Shown: positions 15,849-24,561, counted from the first letter of the stretch. The stretch: 64,000 nt of DNA from Halobacillus kuroshimensis DSM 18393 (GCF_000425705.1 NZ_AUDY01000008.1:248001-312000), one strand, 5' to 3'. The notes: generated from the sequence alone by a model not told the origin. Numbers and translations: made by a program.

Positions 15849-16430
15849 ATACGTCTTTCCACTGTAAAGATCTTCAATGACACTTTGGATGGCCGCTTTT
15901 TTTCGCTGGATCAGCCGCCAGTTGATGGTGATGGATTCCTCCTGTCTGCTTCCAAGACGGGTAAGGTCATCCTCGACTTCGACCGTACGCGTGCTCAGTG
16001 CCTTGAATTTTTCAGCGGCTTTATCCTTGAGCCACGCTGTAATGTGCTCGTTCAACTGAGCTGTCTGCTCATCTTTGGAAGCGAGGGAGGTGCGGAATGT
16101 AAACTTTCCCTGCTGGAATGAAAAGGTCGTCTCTTCTGAGTCTGCCTGATCAAATAACAGCTTATAGGAGCGGCCGAGATAGGTGATTTTCTGTCCCTCT
16201 TCCAATGAAAAAGGTCCAAGGTAGAGGTCCTCGTGTGTTCTCTGCCAATGATTTATGATCCAGTCGGCTTTCTTTTCTACAAACGCATGAATTTTTTCCT
16301 CTGATTTTTCCTCAGGCGCCGTTACCTGTATCCCGTTTAGATCATCCAGATATATTTTTGTGAACTGCAGCTGCGGCTGTTTATGGACGGTATATTGGAT
16401 CGTTGTCTGATTATGCTGTAGGAGCGGCAT
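15846..16430 (-). CDS. YgjP-like (DUF45) protein lacking the zinc motif
   Basis: A 194-residue protein resembling the M48-related YgjP/DUF45 metal-dependent hydrolases: N-terminal beta-rich part, the KADWIINHW helix, YLGRSYKLL, and a C-terminal segment SITINWRLIQ that corresponds to the family's LNWRL. In true members an HELxHL zinc motif follows, but here the equivalent segment reads SVIEDLYSGKTY and the protein ends. It is therefore shorter than usual (about 230) and probably inactive as a protease, or a decayed copy. ATG 16430 has AAAGGAGG 7 bases upstream. It follows yfkAB by 74 bases. Confidence 0.7.
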   Translation of the reverse strand: MPLLQHNQTTIQYTVHKQPQLQFTKIYLDDLNGIQVTAPEEKSEEKIHAFVEKKADWIINHWQRTHEDLYLGPFSLEEGQKITYLGRSYKLLFDQADSEETTFSFQQGKFTFRTSLASKDEQTAQLNEHITAWLKDKAAEKFKALSTRTVEVEDDLTRLGSRQEESITINWRLIQRKKAAIQSVIEDLYSGKTY

Positions 16431-16504
16431 ATCAAGACCTCCTTTACATGTCGGTGTTGTTGTAAAAAAACAGTGCCCCTGAATAGAGGAGCACTGCTTA
16501 GAGG

Positions 16505-17629
16505 TTACAGGGTGATTTTCGCTTCCCGCTTCTGAAAATCGACGTCCTGGTAATACGAGTTCTTCACAAGAACGTTCGGACCGAGGCATTCCACTGCCGG
16601 GCAGTGACAGTTGAGGCTTTTCGCTGTATCGGTCTGCATCCACTGGTGGTATGCGTCTTCCAAGGAAGTGTCCTGGATGTTGCCAAGACCGGGCTCGTCC
16701 CCGAAGTCGGTGACGATAATGTCGCCGCTGAATATGTTGACATTCAAGCGGGAGCGCCCATCCGGGTCGTTTCTTACCGTCACATTTTTCGCGCTGTACA
16801 GGCGCTTCAGCATGTCCAGATCCTCGTCATTGGTGCTGCATGGATAGTAAGGAAGGGTGCCGAACAGCATCCACGTATCTTCATCACGGTGATCAAGCAG
16901 GCGGTTGATTCCTTTACGCATATCCTCAAGGCTCAGTGTTTCAAGTGCACTGGCGAAGTCCACTGGATACATCGGGTGGATTTCATGCCTTGCACACTTC
17001 ATTTCCTTCACATGATCGTGGATCGCTTCCAGGTAAGGGAAGGTGCGGCGGTTCAGCATCGTCTCCGCCGATACCATGACACCCTCATCCGCGAGACGCT
17101 GGGAGTTCTCCACCATCCGGTCGAAAAATTTCTTCCGGTTTTCCTCGGAAGGCTTGCGCTCCATCCGGGCAAAGCCGGTGTGGATGAATTCTTCAAGCGT
17201 TCCCCAGTTATGCGAAATATGTAAAACATCGAGATAGGGGATGATCGGGATATAGCGCTCATAAGGAAGCGTCAAGTTGGAATTGATCTGTGTGCGTACG
17301 CCGCGCTCATGGGCGTATTTTAACAAGGGGAGCACATAGTTTTCGACGGATTTTTTCGACATCATCGGCTCCCCGCCTGTGATGCTCAAAGTCCTCAGGT
17401 GAGGAATCTCGTCCAGCCGCTTCCGGATCAAATCCATCGGGAGCGCTTCAGGGTCCCTCTGCTGCAGGGTATATCCGACCGCACAGTGCTCGCAGCGCAT
17501 ATTGCACAGCGTCGTCGTCGTAAATTCAATATTGGATAACGTCATATGCCCGTGTTCCTTCACGTCCATGTAGGCTTCCCACGGGTCAAACTCAGGTGTA
17601 AGCTTCTGAAGCTTCATGTTGGTACTCAT
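16505..17629 (-). CDS. yfkAB: Radical SAM protein YfkAB
   Basis: A 374-residue radical SAM enzyme. The cluster-binding motif CNMRCEHC (Cys42, Cys46, Cys49) is followed by the SAM-binding GGEPM motif. The C-terminus has a second cysteine set (CHCPAVEC) that suggests an auxiliary iron-sulfur cluster, as in the radical SAM/CxCxxxxC family to which YfkAB belongs. The length equals the intact fused yfkA-yfkB gene of Bacillus. AAAGGAAG lies 11 bases before ATG 17629; the second methionine (residue 5) is an alternative. Substrate unknown. Confidence 0.88.
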   Translation of the reverse strand: MSTNMKLQKLTPEFDPWEAYMDVKEHGHMTLSNIEFTTTTLCNMRCEHCAVGYTLQQRDPEALPMDLIRKRLDEIPHLRTLSITGGEPMMSKKSVENYVLPLLKYAHERGVRTQINSNLTLPYERYIPIIPYLDVLHISHNWGTLEEFIHTGFARMERKPSEENRKKFFDRMVENSQRLADEGVMVSAETMLNRRTFPYLEAIHDHVKEMKCARHEIHPMYPVDFASALETLSLEDMRKGINRLLDHRDEDTWMLFGTLPYYPCSTNDEDLDMLKRLYSAKNVTVRNDPDGRSRLNVNIFSGDIIVTDFGDEPGLGNIQDTSLEDAYHQWMQTDTAKSLNCHCPAVECLGPNVLVKNSYYQDVDFQKREAKITL

Positions 17630-17828
17630 AAAATATGAAACTTCCTTTCTATTTGATTGATTCGGTCTTAACCTTTCCTATTCTAACATTATTCAAGCTC
17701 GAACTATACCATTCCTTCCTGTTGAACGTGAAAAAGCAGCAGGAAACGCTTGCACATCGAAAAAGGAGTTTCCCCGTGTGACAGCGAAAGGAAAAGGGTA
17801 GACGAATAGATAAAGGAGGAGACCATTG

Positions 17829-18713
17829 ATGCAGCCAACCGTTATTATTACCGGATCCTCCAGCGGATTCGGACAGCAGACCGCTGTGAAATGTGCAGAA
17901 AGAGGCTTCCGTGTGATTGCGACGATGCGGAATATGGAAAAAGCGTCGGTTTTCCAAAATGCAGACCTGGCGGAAGACGTGAAGCAGAAGATTGAAGTGT
18001 GGCAGCTGGATGTTACGGATGATCCATCCATTAAACGTTTTAAGGAAAAAGCAGAAAAACTGGAGCGGGTGGATGTTCTCGTGAACAACGCCGGCTATGC
18101 GGTAGGAGGGTTCCTCGAACAGGTTCCGCTTGAGGATTACCGCCGGCAGTTTGATACGAACGTCTTCGGTGTTATAGCCGTCACGAAGGCCGTGCTGCCC
18201 ATCATGCGGCGCCAAGGGTACGGAAAAATACTAAATGTCAGCAGTGTCAGCGGCTTGATTGGTTTTCCCGGTCTATCCGCGTATGTATCGTCCAAACATG
18301 CGCTGGAAGGACTTTCTGAAAGCCTGCGCTTTGAGCTGCAGCCGTTCGGCATAGATGTCGCCTTAATCGAACCTGGATCCTTCCAGACGAACATATGGTC
18401 TTCCGGAATGGCGCTTCCAGAAGAAGTGCACAATCCTTCATCTCCCTATGCCTCTTACATAAAAGGACTGTGGAGTGCCTTGAACGAAGAGTCACGGGCC
18501 CAGCCGGATTCGGTCGCCGACCTCATGACAGGACTGATCCAAAAAGACAAGCTGAAAAAACTGCGTTATCCTGTCGGGGCGGGCGTCCGTACCAACGTGC
18601 TTTTGAAACGGCTTCTTCCATGGGCATGGCTCGAGAAAACGGTATTAAAAAGAATCTTAGGTTCCAACAAGGCAGAAGGAGGAAAAACAGATGGCCGAGT
18701 ACAGCATTCTTGA
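17829..18713 (+). CDS. Short-chain dehydrogenase/reductase (SDR)
   Basis: A 294-residue classical SDR. The NAD(P)-binding motif TGSSSGFG occupies residues 8-15, NNAG follows about 80 residues later, and the catalytic Ser/Tyr152/Lys156 set is present (SAYVSSK). The C-terminal lid is longer than in minimal SDRs. ATG 17829 has AAAGGAGGAG upstream; the TTG one codon earlier is less likely. Its 3' end overlaps the esterase gene by 23 bases, so both are translated from one mRNA. Substrate unknown. Confidence 0.88.
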   Translation: MQPTVIITGSSSGFGQQTAVKCAERGFRVIATMRNMEKASVFQNADLAEDVKQKIEVWQLDVTDDPSIKRFKEKAEKLERVDVLVNNAGYAVGGFLEQVPLEDYRRQFDTNVFGVIAVTKAVLPIMRRQGYGKILNVSSVSGLIGFPGLSAYVSSKHALEGLSESLRFELQPFGIDVALIEPGSFQTNIWSSGMALPEEVHNPSSPYASYIKGLWSALNEESRAQPDSVADLMTGLIQKDKLKKLRYPVGAGVRTNVLLKRLLPWAWLEKTVLKRILGSNKAEGGKTDGRVQHS

Positions 18714-19437
18714 TGGGGCAGAGGAAATCAAATACGAGGGCAATGAGGTGGGGATTCTCGTTTCCCACGGGTTCACAGGGACGACCCAGAGCATGCGTCC
18801 GCTCGCTGAAGCCTACGCACGTGAGGGATATACCGTTTACTGTCCGCGGTTGAAAGGACATGGCACAGCACCGGAAGATATGGAGGCGACGTCCTATAAG
18901 GACTGGATTGAATCAGTGGAGAGCGCCTACCAATGGCTGAATGAACGGTGCAGCTCTATTTTTGTTGTCGGTTTATCCATGGGAGGAACGCTTGCCCTTT
19001 ATATGGCCAGTGAGCATAAGAGTGTCCAAGGGGTTATTCCGATTAATGCAGCTATCGATATCCCCGTGATGGAGGAGAGCGCGGCGACAGAAGAACGTTT
19101 TCTTGATGCCATCGGATCCGATATTAAAGACCCCGATCAGGATGAACTTGCCTACGACAAAACACCAGTCAAATCCATTACCGAAATCACGGTCTTAATG
19201 GATTATGTGAAAAAGCGGCTTGACACGATTCACTGCCCGATTCTGATTTTCGTCTCGGATGAGGATCACGTCGTCCCACCAAATAATTCAGAGGTGATCT
19301 TTGATTCGGTCTTTTCGGAGCATAAGGAGCTTGTCCATATGGAAAACAGCTACCATGTCGCAACTCTTGATTATGACCAGGATTTGATTGTCGAGCGCAG
19401 TCTGGAATTCTTCCAGATGTATACGAATACAAAATAG
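18691..19437 (+). CDS. Alpha/beta-hydrolase carboxylesterase (Est30-like)
   Basis: A 248-residue esterase close in layout to Geobacillus Est30 and B. subtilis YvaK. The oxyanion-hole segment is SHGFTGT, the nucleophile elbow GLSMGG (Ser96), the acid Asp lies in VSDEDHVVPP and the catalytic His in NSYHVATLDYD. It hydrolyses short to medium chain carboxyl esters in the cytoplasm. AAGGAGG lies within the end of the SDR gene, which it overlaps. An SDR/esterase pair suggests joint processing of an ester or ketone, but that is inference. Confidence 0.88.
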   Translation: MAEYSILDGAEEIKYEGNEVGILVSHGFTGTTQSMRPLAEAYAREGYTVYCPRLKGHGTAPEDMEATSYKDWIESVESAYQWLNERCSSIFVVGLSMGGTLALYMASEHKSVQGVIPINAAIDIPVMEESAATEERFLDAIGSDIKDPDQDELAYDKTPVKSITEITVLMDYVKKRLDTIHCPILIFVSDEDHVVPPNNSEVIFDSVFSEHKELVHMENSYHVATLDYDQDLIVERSLEFFQMYTNTK

Positions 19438-19461
19438 ACTCTATTGCCCGGGAAATAAGAT

Positions 19462-19489
19462 TTGTCATCGGAGAGAAGTTTGATATAAT
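19462..19489 (+). promoter_or_regulatory. Sigma-A promoter of thiT
   Basis: TTGTCA (19462-19467, 5/6) and TATAAT (19484-19489, 6/6) with a 16-base spacer, placing the transcription start just before the TPP riboswitch. Confidence 0.65.
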
Positions 19490-19522
19490 AGATGCATAGC
19501 AAGAAGAGTAATCGGTACAAAG

Positions 19523-19602
19523 CCTACAAGGGGAGCCTAGCGGCTGAGAGTGAACCTCGTTCAGACCCTTCGAACCTGTCAGTTAGTACTGGCGCAGGGA
19601 TG
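19523..19602 (+). promoter_or_regulatory. TPP riboswitch (THI element)
   Basis: The conserved thiamine pyrophosphate aptamer parts are all present in order: GGGGAGCC, GGCTGAGAG, GACCCTTCGAACCTG and GGCGCAGGGA. The arrangement matches the THI-box. It precedes thiT and is followed by a transcription terminator at 19620-19676, so thiamine pyrophosphate is expected to cause premature termination. Confidence 0.93.
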
Positions 19603-19619
19603 GCGGCTTTTTTGATGGT

Positions 19620-19676
19620 GCAATGCATTCGGGATCCCTCCATCAGGAAGCGTCCCTGTCTGCATTGCTTTTTTTG
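19620..19676 (+). terminator. Riboswitch-controlled terminator
   Basis: GCAATGCA (19620-19627) pairs with TGCATTGC (19661-19668), with further pairing GGGA/TCCC inside, and eight T residues follow. It lies between the TPP aptamer and thiT, the standard expression platform. Confidence 0.8.
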
Positions 19677-19704
19677 TGTCTTTTTTTAAAGGAGGAATGC
19701 TGGA

Positions 19705-20271
19705 ATGAGAAACCGCAGAGTCCTATTTTTAGTTGAAATTGCGATCTTTTCCGCATTAGCACTGCTACTGGATATCATCCCGTTTCTATCATTTAAATTG
19801 TGGGCCCAGGGCGGTTCCGTCTCGTTTGCGATGGTGCCGGTCTTCATTATGGCCTTCCGCTGGGGTGTCAAGGGCGGCGTAGCGACAGGGCTGCTGCTCG
19901 GCATCTACCAGATTTTAACGGGTGCCTATATCATCACTCCACTGCAGACGCTGCTCGATTATGTCGTAGCATTTGCCGTGATCGGTGCGGCCGGCATCGT
20001 TGCCAAACCGCTTTGGAATGCGATCCGTTCCAAGGAAACGAAAGCCCTCGTCGGCTGGATCATCACAGGCTGCTTTATAGGAAGTGTACTCCGCTTCTTC
20101 GGTCACTTTGCTGCGGGGATCATCTTTTACGGTGAATTCGCACCGGAAGGACAGCCGGTCTGGCTGTATTCCCTCGTTTATAACGGCGGATACATGCTGC
20201 CAGCGTTTATTTTGAGCGCCATCGTGATCAGCCTCTTGTTCATGCAGCGACCAAAGCTTGTGCTTCATTAA
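19705..20271 (+). CDS. thiT: Energy-coupled thiamine transporter ThiT
   Basis: A 188-residue membrane S component of an ECF transporter, formerly YuaJ. It has six hydrophobic segments, and the conserved WAQGGSVSFAMVP and GVKGG motifs near the N-terminus belong to the thiamine-binding ThiT family. It captures thiamine and works with the shared EcfA/EcfA'/EcfT module encoded elsewhere. Control by the TPP riboswitch upstream supports the substrate assignment. AAAGGAGG precedes ATG 19705. Confidence 0.95.
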   Translation: MRNRRVLFLVEIAIFSALALLLDIIPFLSFKLWAQGGSVSFAMVPVFIMAFRWGVKGGVATGLLLGIYQILTGAYIITPLQTLLDYVVAFAVIGAAGIVAKPLWNAIRSKETKALVGWIITGCFIGSVLRFFGHFAAGIIFYGEFAPEGQPVWLYSLVYNGGYMLPAFILSAIVISLLFMQRPKLVLH

Positions 20272-20275
20272 ATGG

Positions 20276-20313
20276 AAAAAAGCCTTCTGCCTGGCGGCGG
20301 AAGGCTTTTTTTT
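20276..20313 (+). terminator. Intrinsic terminator of thiT
   Basis: AAAAAAGCCTTC (20276-20287) pairs with GAAGGCTTTTTT (20300-20311), continuing in T residues. Confidence 0.9.
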
Positions 20314-20371
20314 CCATGTTTGAAACACCCCAGGGTAGTGAAAAGACAGGCAGAGAGCAGGGGGGATTGTA

Positions 20372-21817
20372 ATGAAAAAAATAAAGAGGTTAGCAGGGAA
20401 AAAGTGGGTCTGGCTGCTGCTTTTGATCGTGCTGATCCTTTCTGTCATGATTGCCTACCATACCTCATGGAAAGCGCTCCCGGAAGGCGTTTCCTACGAG
20501 GGGGATGTCCATCAGATGGAGGATATCGAGTTTTTCCGGGACCTTTCCTATGAGGATCCGGAAGGAAATACGGTTCATGACCTGCAGGTGTTTGAGGAAA
20601 TCTATGCCACCATAGGTGAGGCGGATGATTTTATTGTCGCTGATATGTTTCTTTTCAACGGCTACACGAACGGCAAAAATGAATTTCCTGAAATCAGCGG
20701 CCGTCTTGTGGATGCTGTATTAGAACGAAAAGAAGAGGTTCCTGACCTTGAGGTCGTGTTTATTACCGATCAGATCAATACTATCTACGGCTCCTATGAA
20801 TCGGAAACGATCCGGCGGCTGGAAGATGGCGGGGTGAACGTCGTCTTAACCAATCTTGATAAGCTGAGGGATTCCAATCCGTTATACTCGAGTGCGTGGC
20901 GTCTGATGTTTTCCTGGATGGGTACCGGAGGAGAAGGGTGGATCGGCAACCCGATTGCCAAGGAAGCGCCTGATGTTACTCTGCGGTCCTACATGAAGCT
21001 GTTGAATATTAAGGCGAACCACCGGAAGCTCCTCGTAACTGAGGATTCGGCGGTTGTTTCCACAGCAAACCCTCACGATGCCAGCGGGTATCATGAGAAT
21101 GTTGCTTTTAAAATGGAAGGGCCGATCATTGAAGATATTCTGGAAGCAGAAGAAGCGGTGGCCCGCTATTCCGGCGGGGAATTCATCGACTACAGCGGCT
21201 ATGAATGGGAGGAGCAGCAAGGGCCTCTCCAGACACAGTTCGTAACGGAAGGAAAAATCTATGATGCCGTTCTGGAACAGCTGGAAGCGGCCGGTGAAGG
21301 GGATGACGTCTGGATCGGGATGTATTACTTAGCCGACAAAAAGGTGACCGCCCGGATCGATGAAGCGGCCAACCGCGGGGCGGAAGTGCGCATCATCATG
21401 GACCCCAACAAAACCGCGTTCGGTCATGAAAAGCCCGGCCTTCCTAATCTACCAGTCGCTGCGGAGCTTAAGAATCTCGGGAATGAGAACATCCACCTGC
21501 GCTGGTATGATACGGAAGTTGAACAGTACCATACGAAAATGCTGTATGTCGATGGGCCCGATCATGATGCCATCGTCGCCGGTTCCGCCAACTATACGAG
21601 AAGAAACCTGTCCAACCTCAACCTGGAAGCGGATGTCGTCATCCAAGGTCCGGGAGAGGAGGAGGTCTTTCAGGAAGTCAACGACTACTTTACACGTATC
21701 TGGTCCAATGAAGAAGGCCACTATACGACGGAGTATGAAACCTATCAGGACAACCTGACCTCCATCCGTTATGCGACGTACTATCTGCAGAAGTGGACAT
21801 GGTTTACCACTTATTAA
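20372..21817 (+). CDS. Membrane-anchored phospholipase D-like protein
   Basis: A 481-residue protein with one N-terminal transmembrane segment (about residues 12-30) and two phospholipase D-type HxK motifs: NHRKLLVTED near residue 215 and YHTKMLYVDG near residue 386. The second motif is followed by the usual GSANYTRRNL segment. Both halves of the active site therefore look intact, as in cardiolipin synthases and PLD nucleases, but it lacks the two N-terminal helices of ClsA. The catalytic domain should lie outside the membrane. It is a single gene with its own terminator. Substrate unknown. Confidence 0.85.
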   Translation: MKKIKRLAGKKWVWLLLLIVLILSVMIAYHTSWKALPEGVSYEGDVHQMEDIEFFRDLSYEDPEGNTVHDLQVFEEIYATIGEADDFIVADMFLFNGYTNGKNEFPEISGRLVDAVLERKEEVPDLEVVFITDQINTIYGSYESETIRRLEDGGVNVVLTNLDKLRDSNPLYSSAWRLMFSWMGTGGEGWIGNPIAKEAPDVTLRSYMKLLNIKANHRKLLVTEDSAVVSTANPHDASGYHENVAFKMEGPIIEDILEAEEAVARYSGGEFIDYSGYEWEEQQGPLQTQFVTEGKIYDAVLEQLEAAGEGDDVWIGMYYLADKKVTARIDEAANRGAEVRIIMDPNKTAFGHEKPGLPNLPVAAELKNLGNENIHLRWYDTEVEQYHTKMLYVDGPDHDAIVAGSANYTRRNLSNLNLEADVVIQGPGEEEVFQEVNDYFTRIWSNEEGHYTTEYETYQDNLTSIRYATYYLQKWTWFTTY

Positions 21818-21821
21818 AAGA

Positions 21822-21853
21822 AAGCCCCTGCCGCTTGCGGCAGGGGCTTATTC
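21822..21853. terminator. Intrinsic terminator between converging genes
   Basis: AAGCCCCTGCCGC (21822-21834) and GCGGCAGGGGCTT (21837-21849) make a 13-bp stem with a two-base gap, followed by ATT. It lies between the PLD-like gene and yflT. Confidence 0.88.
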
Positions 21854-21855
21854 GT

Positions 21856-22206
21856 TCATGTCAGGACAGCCTGAGCCTTCGCTGGGTTGGTTATGATTAA
21901 AAGAACTTTCCCTTCATCCAGATCCTCTTCGTACTGTCCCGCTTCCTCTTTGGAGAATCCAATTTCCTGCATCTTTGTGCGGAGCTCATCGCCTTTTTTA
22001 CTGAAGATATTCGTAAGGACACTTTTCGCATCCTGCTCGGAAGCACCGATCGTATTCACATTCACACTTTTGGAAATCCGTTCTGTCCGGTCATCATCAT
22101 GGGAGAGGATGTAAATCTCTTCGTTATCAATGCCTTCGTTCTTCAGCTTCTCTACCATATCCTTCAACTGTTCATCATTTGTGTATTCACGTACAAGTGG
22201 TTTCAT
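21856..22206 (-). CDS. yflT: General stress protein YflT
   Basis: A 116-residue soluble protein of the heat-induced stress protein YflT (GSP17M) family. It begins with the PLVREYTNDEQL strand-helix unit and has the SHDDDRTERIS segment typical of the family; the end is LLIITNP. In B. subtilis yflT belongs to the sigma-B general stress regulon. A sigma-B-like promoter is seen here too (22250-22275). AAAGGAGCGG precedes ATG 22206. Biochemical function unknown. Confidence 0.88.
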   Translation of the reverse strand: MKPLVREYTNDEQLKDMVEKLKNEGIDNEEIYILSHDDDRTERISKSVNVNTIGASEQDAKSVLTNIFSKKGDELRTKMQEIGFSKEEAGQYEEDLDEGKVLLIITNPAKAQAVLT

Positions 22207-22249
22207 GTTTTACACCGCTCCTTTGTTTATAGAATGTTCTACAGTGAAA

Positions 22250-22275
22250 TTACCCGTTATTTTCCATCGTTAATC
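22250..22275 (-). promoter_or_regulatory. Sigma-B-like promoter of yflT
   Basis: On the minus strand GATTAA (22270-22275), a 14-base spacer and GGGTAA (22250-22255) each match the sigma-B consensus GTTTAA-N12-15-GGGTAT at 5 of 6 positions. The distance to the yflT start is about 44 bases. Confidence 0.6.
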
Positions 22276-22341
22276 AGAAAATAAGTAGAGAAGGAAATCC
22301 AAATGAGTTGTCGAAGGATAAGGATATTGGAGGGAAAAGAG

Positions 22342-23214
22342 ATGAACAATCAAATCATTGCTACATTTTCAATCGCCGCCTGTGAACCCGACCGCGGGGA
22401 ATGGGGCGTGGCGGTCCAGTCGAAATTTTTAGGCGTCGGCTCCGTCGTACCATGGGCGAAAGCAGGTGTGGGGGCGGTGGCCACCCAGGCTTTTGCCAAC
22501 CCCGCCTATGGTCCGGAAGGGTTGAAGCTCCTTGAGGAAGGTCTGTCTGCCGAGGAAGTCATCAAAAAATTAACGGACGCTGACCTTCAAAAAGAAGACC
22601 GCCAAGTCGGAATCATCGACAGCTCCGGCCGGGCAGCGACGTTTACCGGAAAAGATTGTTATGACTGGGCCGGAGGAGTCACAGGGAAGCATTATACCGC
22701 TCAAGGGAACATATTAGTAAATCAAGAAACAGTGACCCAAATGGGAGACACGTTTGAAAAAGCAGAGGGGCCACTGGCTGACCGTCTCATTCAAGCGATC
22801 CAAGCCGCGCAGGAAGCGGGCGGAGACAGCCGTGGAAAGCAGTCGGCGGCCGTCCTTGTCGTTCGTGATCAAGCAGGCTACGGCGGACTCAGTGATGTCG
22901 CTGTAGACCTCAGAGTAGATGATCATCCTGAGCCGATCAAGGAACTGGAGCGGATTTACCAGCTTCATCAATTGTACTTTGGTGAAACGAAGGATACGGA
23001 TATCCAGCTGATCGATGAAGATGTAAAAAGGGAAATCGCCGGCCATTTAGTCCGCCTTGGTTACCTCGAGAGTAAGGAAGTTGATGACGAGGTGTTCTAT
23101 GAATCCTGGACGACGTACCTGCATACCGAAAACTTCGAAGGGCGTGAGCTGGCCCGGGGGAAAGTCGATCGCAAGGTGCTGGATTTCATGAAAAGTCAGC
23201 CGGGGGAAATCTGA
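22342..23214 (+). CDS. DUF1028 protein with C-terminal peptidoglycan-binding-like domain
   Basis: A 290-residue protein. Residues 1-200 form the DUF1028 domain (ATFSIAACEP, WGVAVQSKF, VGAVATQAFANP), an Ntn-hydrolase-like fold of unknown activity. The remaining 80 residues resemble the small helical peptidoglycan-binding module that often follows DUF1028. No signal peptide. ATG 22342 has TTGGAGGG upstream, whereas the longer frame has no ribosome binding site. It is probably co-transcribed with the membrane protein gene 28 bases downstream. Confidence 0.85.
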   Translation: MNNQIIATFSIAACEPDRGEWGVAVQSKFLGVGSVVPWAKAGVGAVATQAFANPAYGPEGLKLLEEGLSAEEVIKKLTDADLQKEDRQVGIIDSSGRAATFTGKDCYDWAGGVTGKHYTAQGNILVNQETVTQMGDTFEKAEGPLADRLIQAIQAAQEAGGDSRGKQSAAVLVVRDQAGYGGLSDVAVDLRVDDHPEPIKELERIYQLHQLYFGETKDTDIQLIDEDVKREIAGHLVRLGYLESKEVDDEVFYESWTTYLHTENFEGRELARGKVDRKVLDFMKSQPGEI

Positions 23215-23242
23215 AGAGATTCGAGAAAGAGGGGGAAGCGTC

Positions 23243-23614
23243 ATGGAAATCGCAGCGATTACAGCAGCCATTCTATTTGGTCTTGTGGCTGTCTTTCAAG
23301 TGTTACTCGCATTCGGGTTTCCGCTTGGAGAAGCGGCCATGGGAGGCTCCCACCGCGTCCTGCCGGCGAATTTGAGAGCAGCAAGCGCACTGAATGCCCT
23401 GCTGCTGATTTTTATGGCCGGCATCGTTCTCCAGCATGCGTTCCAATTCTCTGATCTGCTCCGTTTTTTACCCACCACGATCCTCATGTGGGTGATCATC
23501 ATTTTTATGGGCATCAACACGTTAATGAACTTAATATCAAGAAGTAAAAAAGAACGTCTGATTATGACGCCTGTTTCCGGCCTGCTGTTCATCCTTTGTT
23601 TATGGGTGGTGTGA
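23243..23614 (+). CDS. Small membrane protein
   Basis: A 123-residue protein with four predicted transmembrane helices and a short loop containing GGSHRVLPANLRAAS between the first two. The family is common in Bacillaceae but has no assigned function. GAGGGGG lies upstream of ATG 23243. It follows the DUF1028 gene and ends at a strong terminator. Confidence 0.7.
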   Translation: MEIAAITAAILFGLVAVFQVLLAFGFPLGEAAMGGSHRVLPANLRAASALNALLLIFMAGIVLQHAFQFSDLLRFLPTTILMWVIIIFMGINTLMNLISRSKKERLIMTPVSGLLFILCLWVV

Positions 23615-23648
23615 TTCAAGGCGTCTCTTTGAGATAGGGGGAATGATC

Positions 23649-23692
23649 AAAATAAGGGTTCCGGCTATACCAGCAGCCGGAACCCTTATTTT
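23649..23692. terminator. Bidirectional intrinsic terminator
   Basis: Eighteen-base perfect arms from AAAATAAGGG (23649) to the complement ending at 23692, with an 8-base loop. A and T runs lie on the two sides, so it serves both the membrane gene on the left and the convergent gene on the right. Confidence 0.9.
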
Positions 23693-23730
23693 AAGAGAAA
23701 ACATTATACCTATGGTGCAGGGGAACAGAA

Positions 23731-23946
23731 TTAGGACGTCTCTTTGCGGATGTTTACGTATTTTTTTACATAGATCAACAAACTTAAAATAAACAAGGCT
23801 TGAATCAACCTAGTCAGCAGCCCGACAGAAATATGGGTGTTTATAGAGAATAGAATGAGTGATTTTTCTATATGAAAGCCTAATAGAATATGGAGAAAGG
23901 TGTAGATTCCTGTCAGTGAAATGAATACGATTAGTATTTTTCTCAA
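23731..23946 (-). CDS. Small two-helix membrane protein, TTG start
   Basis: A 71-residue protein with two hydrophobic helices and a basic C-terminus (YVKKYVNIRKETS). The start is taken as TTG at 23946 because GAAGGTGA lies just upstream; the in-frame ATG at 23964 has no ribosome binding site. No family recognised. Confidence 0.5.
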   Translation of the reverse strand: MRKILIVFISLTGIYTFLHILLGFHIEKSLILFSINTHISVGLLTRLIQALFILSLLIYVKKYVNIRKETS

Positions 23947-24134
23947 GTTTTCACCTTCGATCATGGTTTATAAAAGCAGGGATGAAAAGATTCAGAGCCA
24001 ATCAAAGTTAGAAAAGAAAGAATTGTAAGTACTGTAAAGAATTTTTCATCTTTATCATATGGTATCATTTACCTTTTTCGTATACTAGAGTATAGATAAG
24101 AGGGATCAGGATATATCTTTTTGGAGGTGGCTTG

Positions 24135-24347
24135 ATGGGCTTTTATTATTTCATTTTACTTGTCGTAGGTGTTGTTATAGGAGTAATGGGAGGAAAAAAA
24201 CTTTTCCATTCTTATACGAACCCTTCTGCATGGGCTCAAATGGTTATTGGAGTTGTGTTCGCTGTTTCGGCCATCGTTTTGTTTCAGCCGGGGAGCTCAG
24301 ATGTTATTTCACAGGTGCTGCTGAAGCTGCAAGACTTTTTCCTTTGA
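24135..24347 (+). CDS. Small membrane protein
   Basis: A 70-residue protein with two transmembrane helices separated by a KKLFHSYTNPSAWAQ loop. GGAGGTGG precedes ATG 24135 (a TTG one codon earlier is possible). Unknown function. It is monocistronic, and the 230 bases that follow contain no gene. Confidence 0.6.
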   Translation: MGFYYFILLVVGVVIGVMGGKKLFHSYTNPSAWAQMVIGVVFAVSAIVLFQPGSSDVISQVLLKLQDFFL

Positions 24348-24536
24348 AATACATGAAAAAAGAGAGATTTTTGTTTTGGAAATCGGTGTAGTTTTAGTAG
24401 AGGGGGAGTTTGAAAAACAAGCGCTGGTTTGTCAGAGGGATCGTAGACGGAGGGGCCATTTCTACTTAGTTAGGTAATGAAGGCTTGGAGATCGTGCAGG
24501 AAGCGCTCAAATGGTGGTGATTATAGCAAAGAAGAA

Positions 24537-24561
24537 AAGCAGCGTCTTAAGGACGCTGCTT
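24537..24561 (-). terminator. Intrinsic terminator of the dehalogenase-like gene
   Basis: AAGCAGCGTC (24537-24546) and GACGCTGCTT (24552-24561) are perfect 10-base arms. On the minus strand TTTTCTTCTTT follows. Confidence 0.85.

Noticed and set aside
19492-19689. A 65-codon open frame
   Set aside because: It lies entirely within the TPP riboswitch and its terminator; the RNA structure explains the sequence.
24400-24530. Short coding-like stretch (LGNEGLEIVQEALKWW) with stop codons before and after
   Set aside because: Too short and interrupted to assign; may be a gene remnant but nothing identifies its source.
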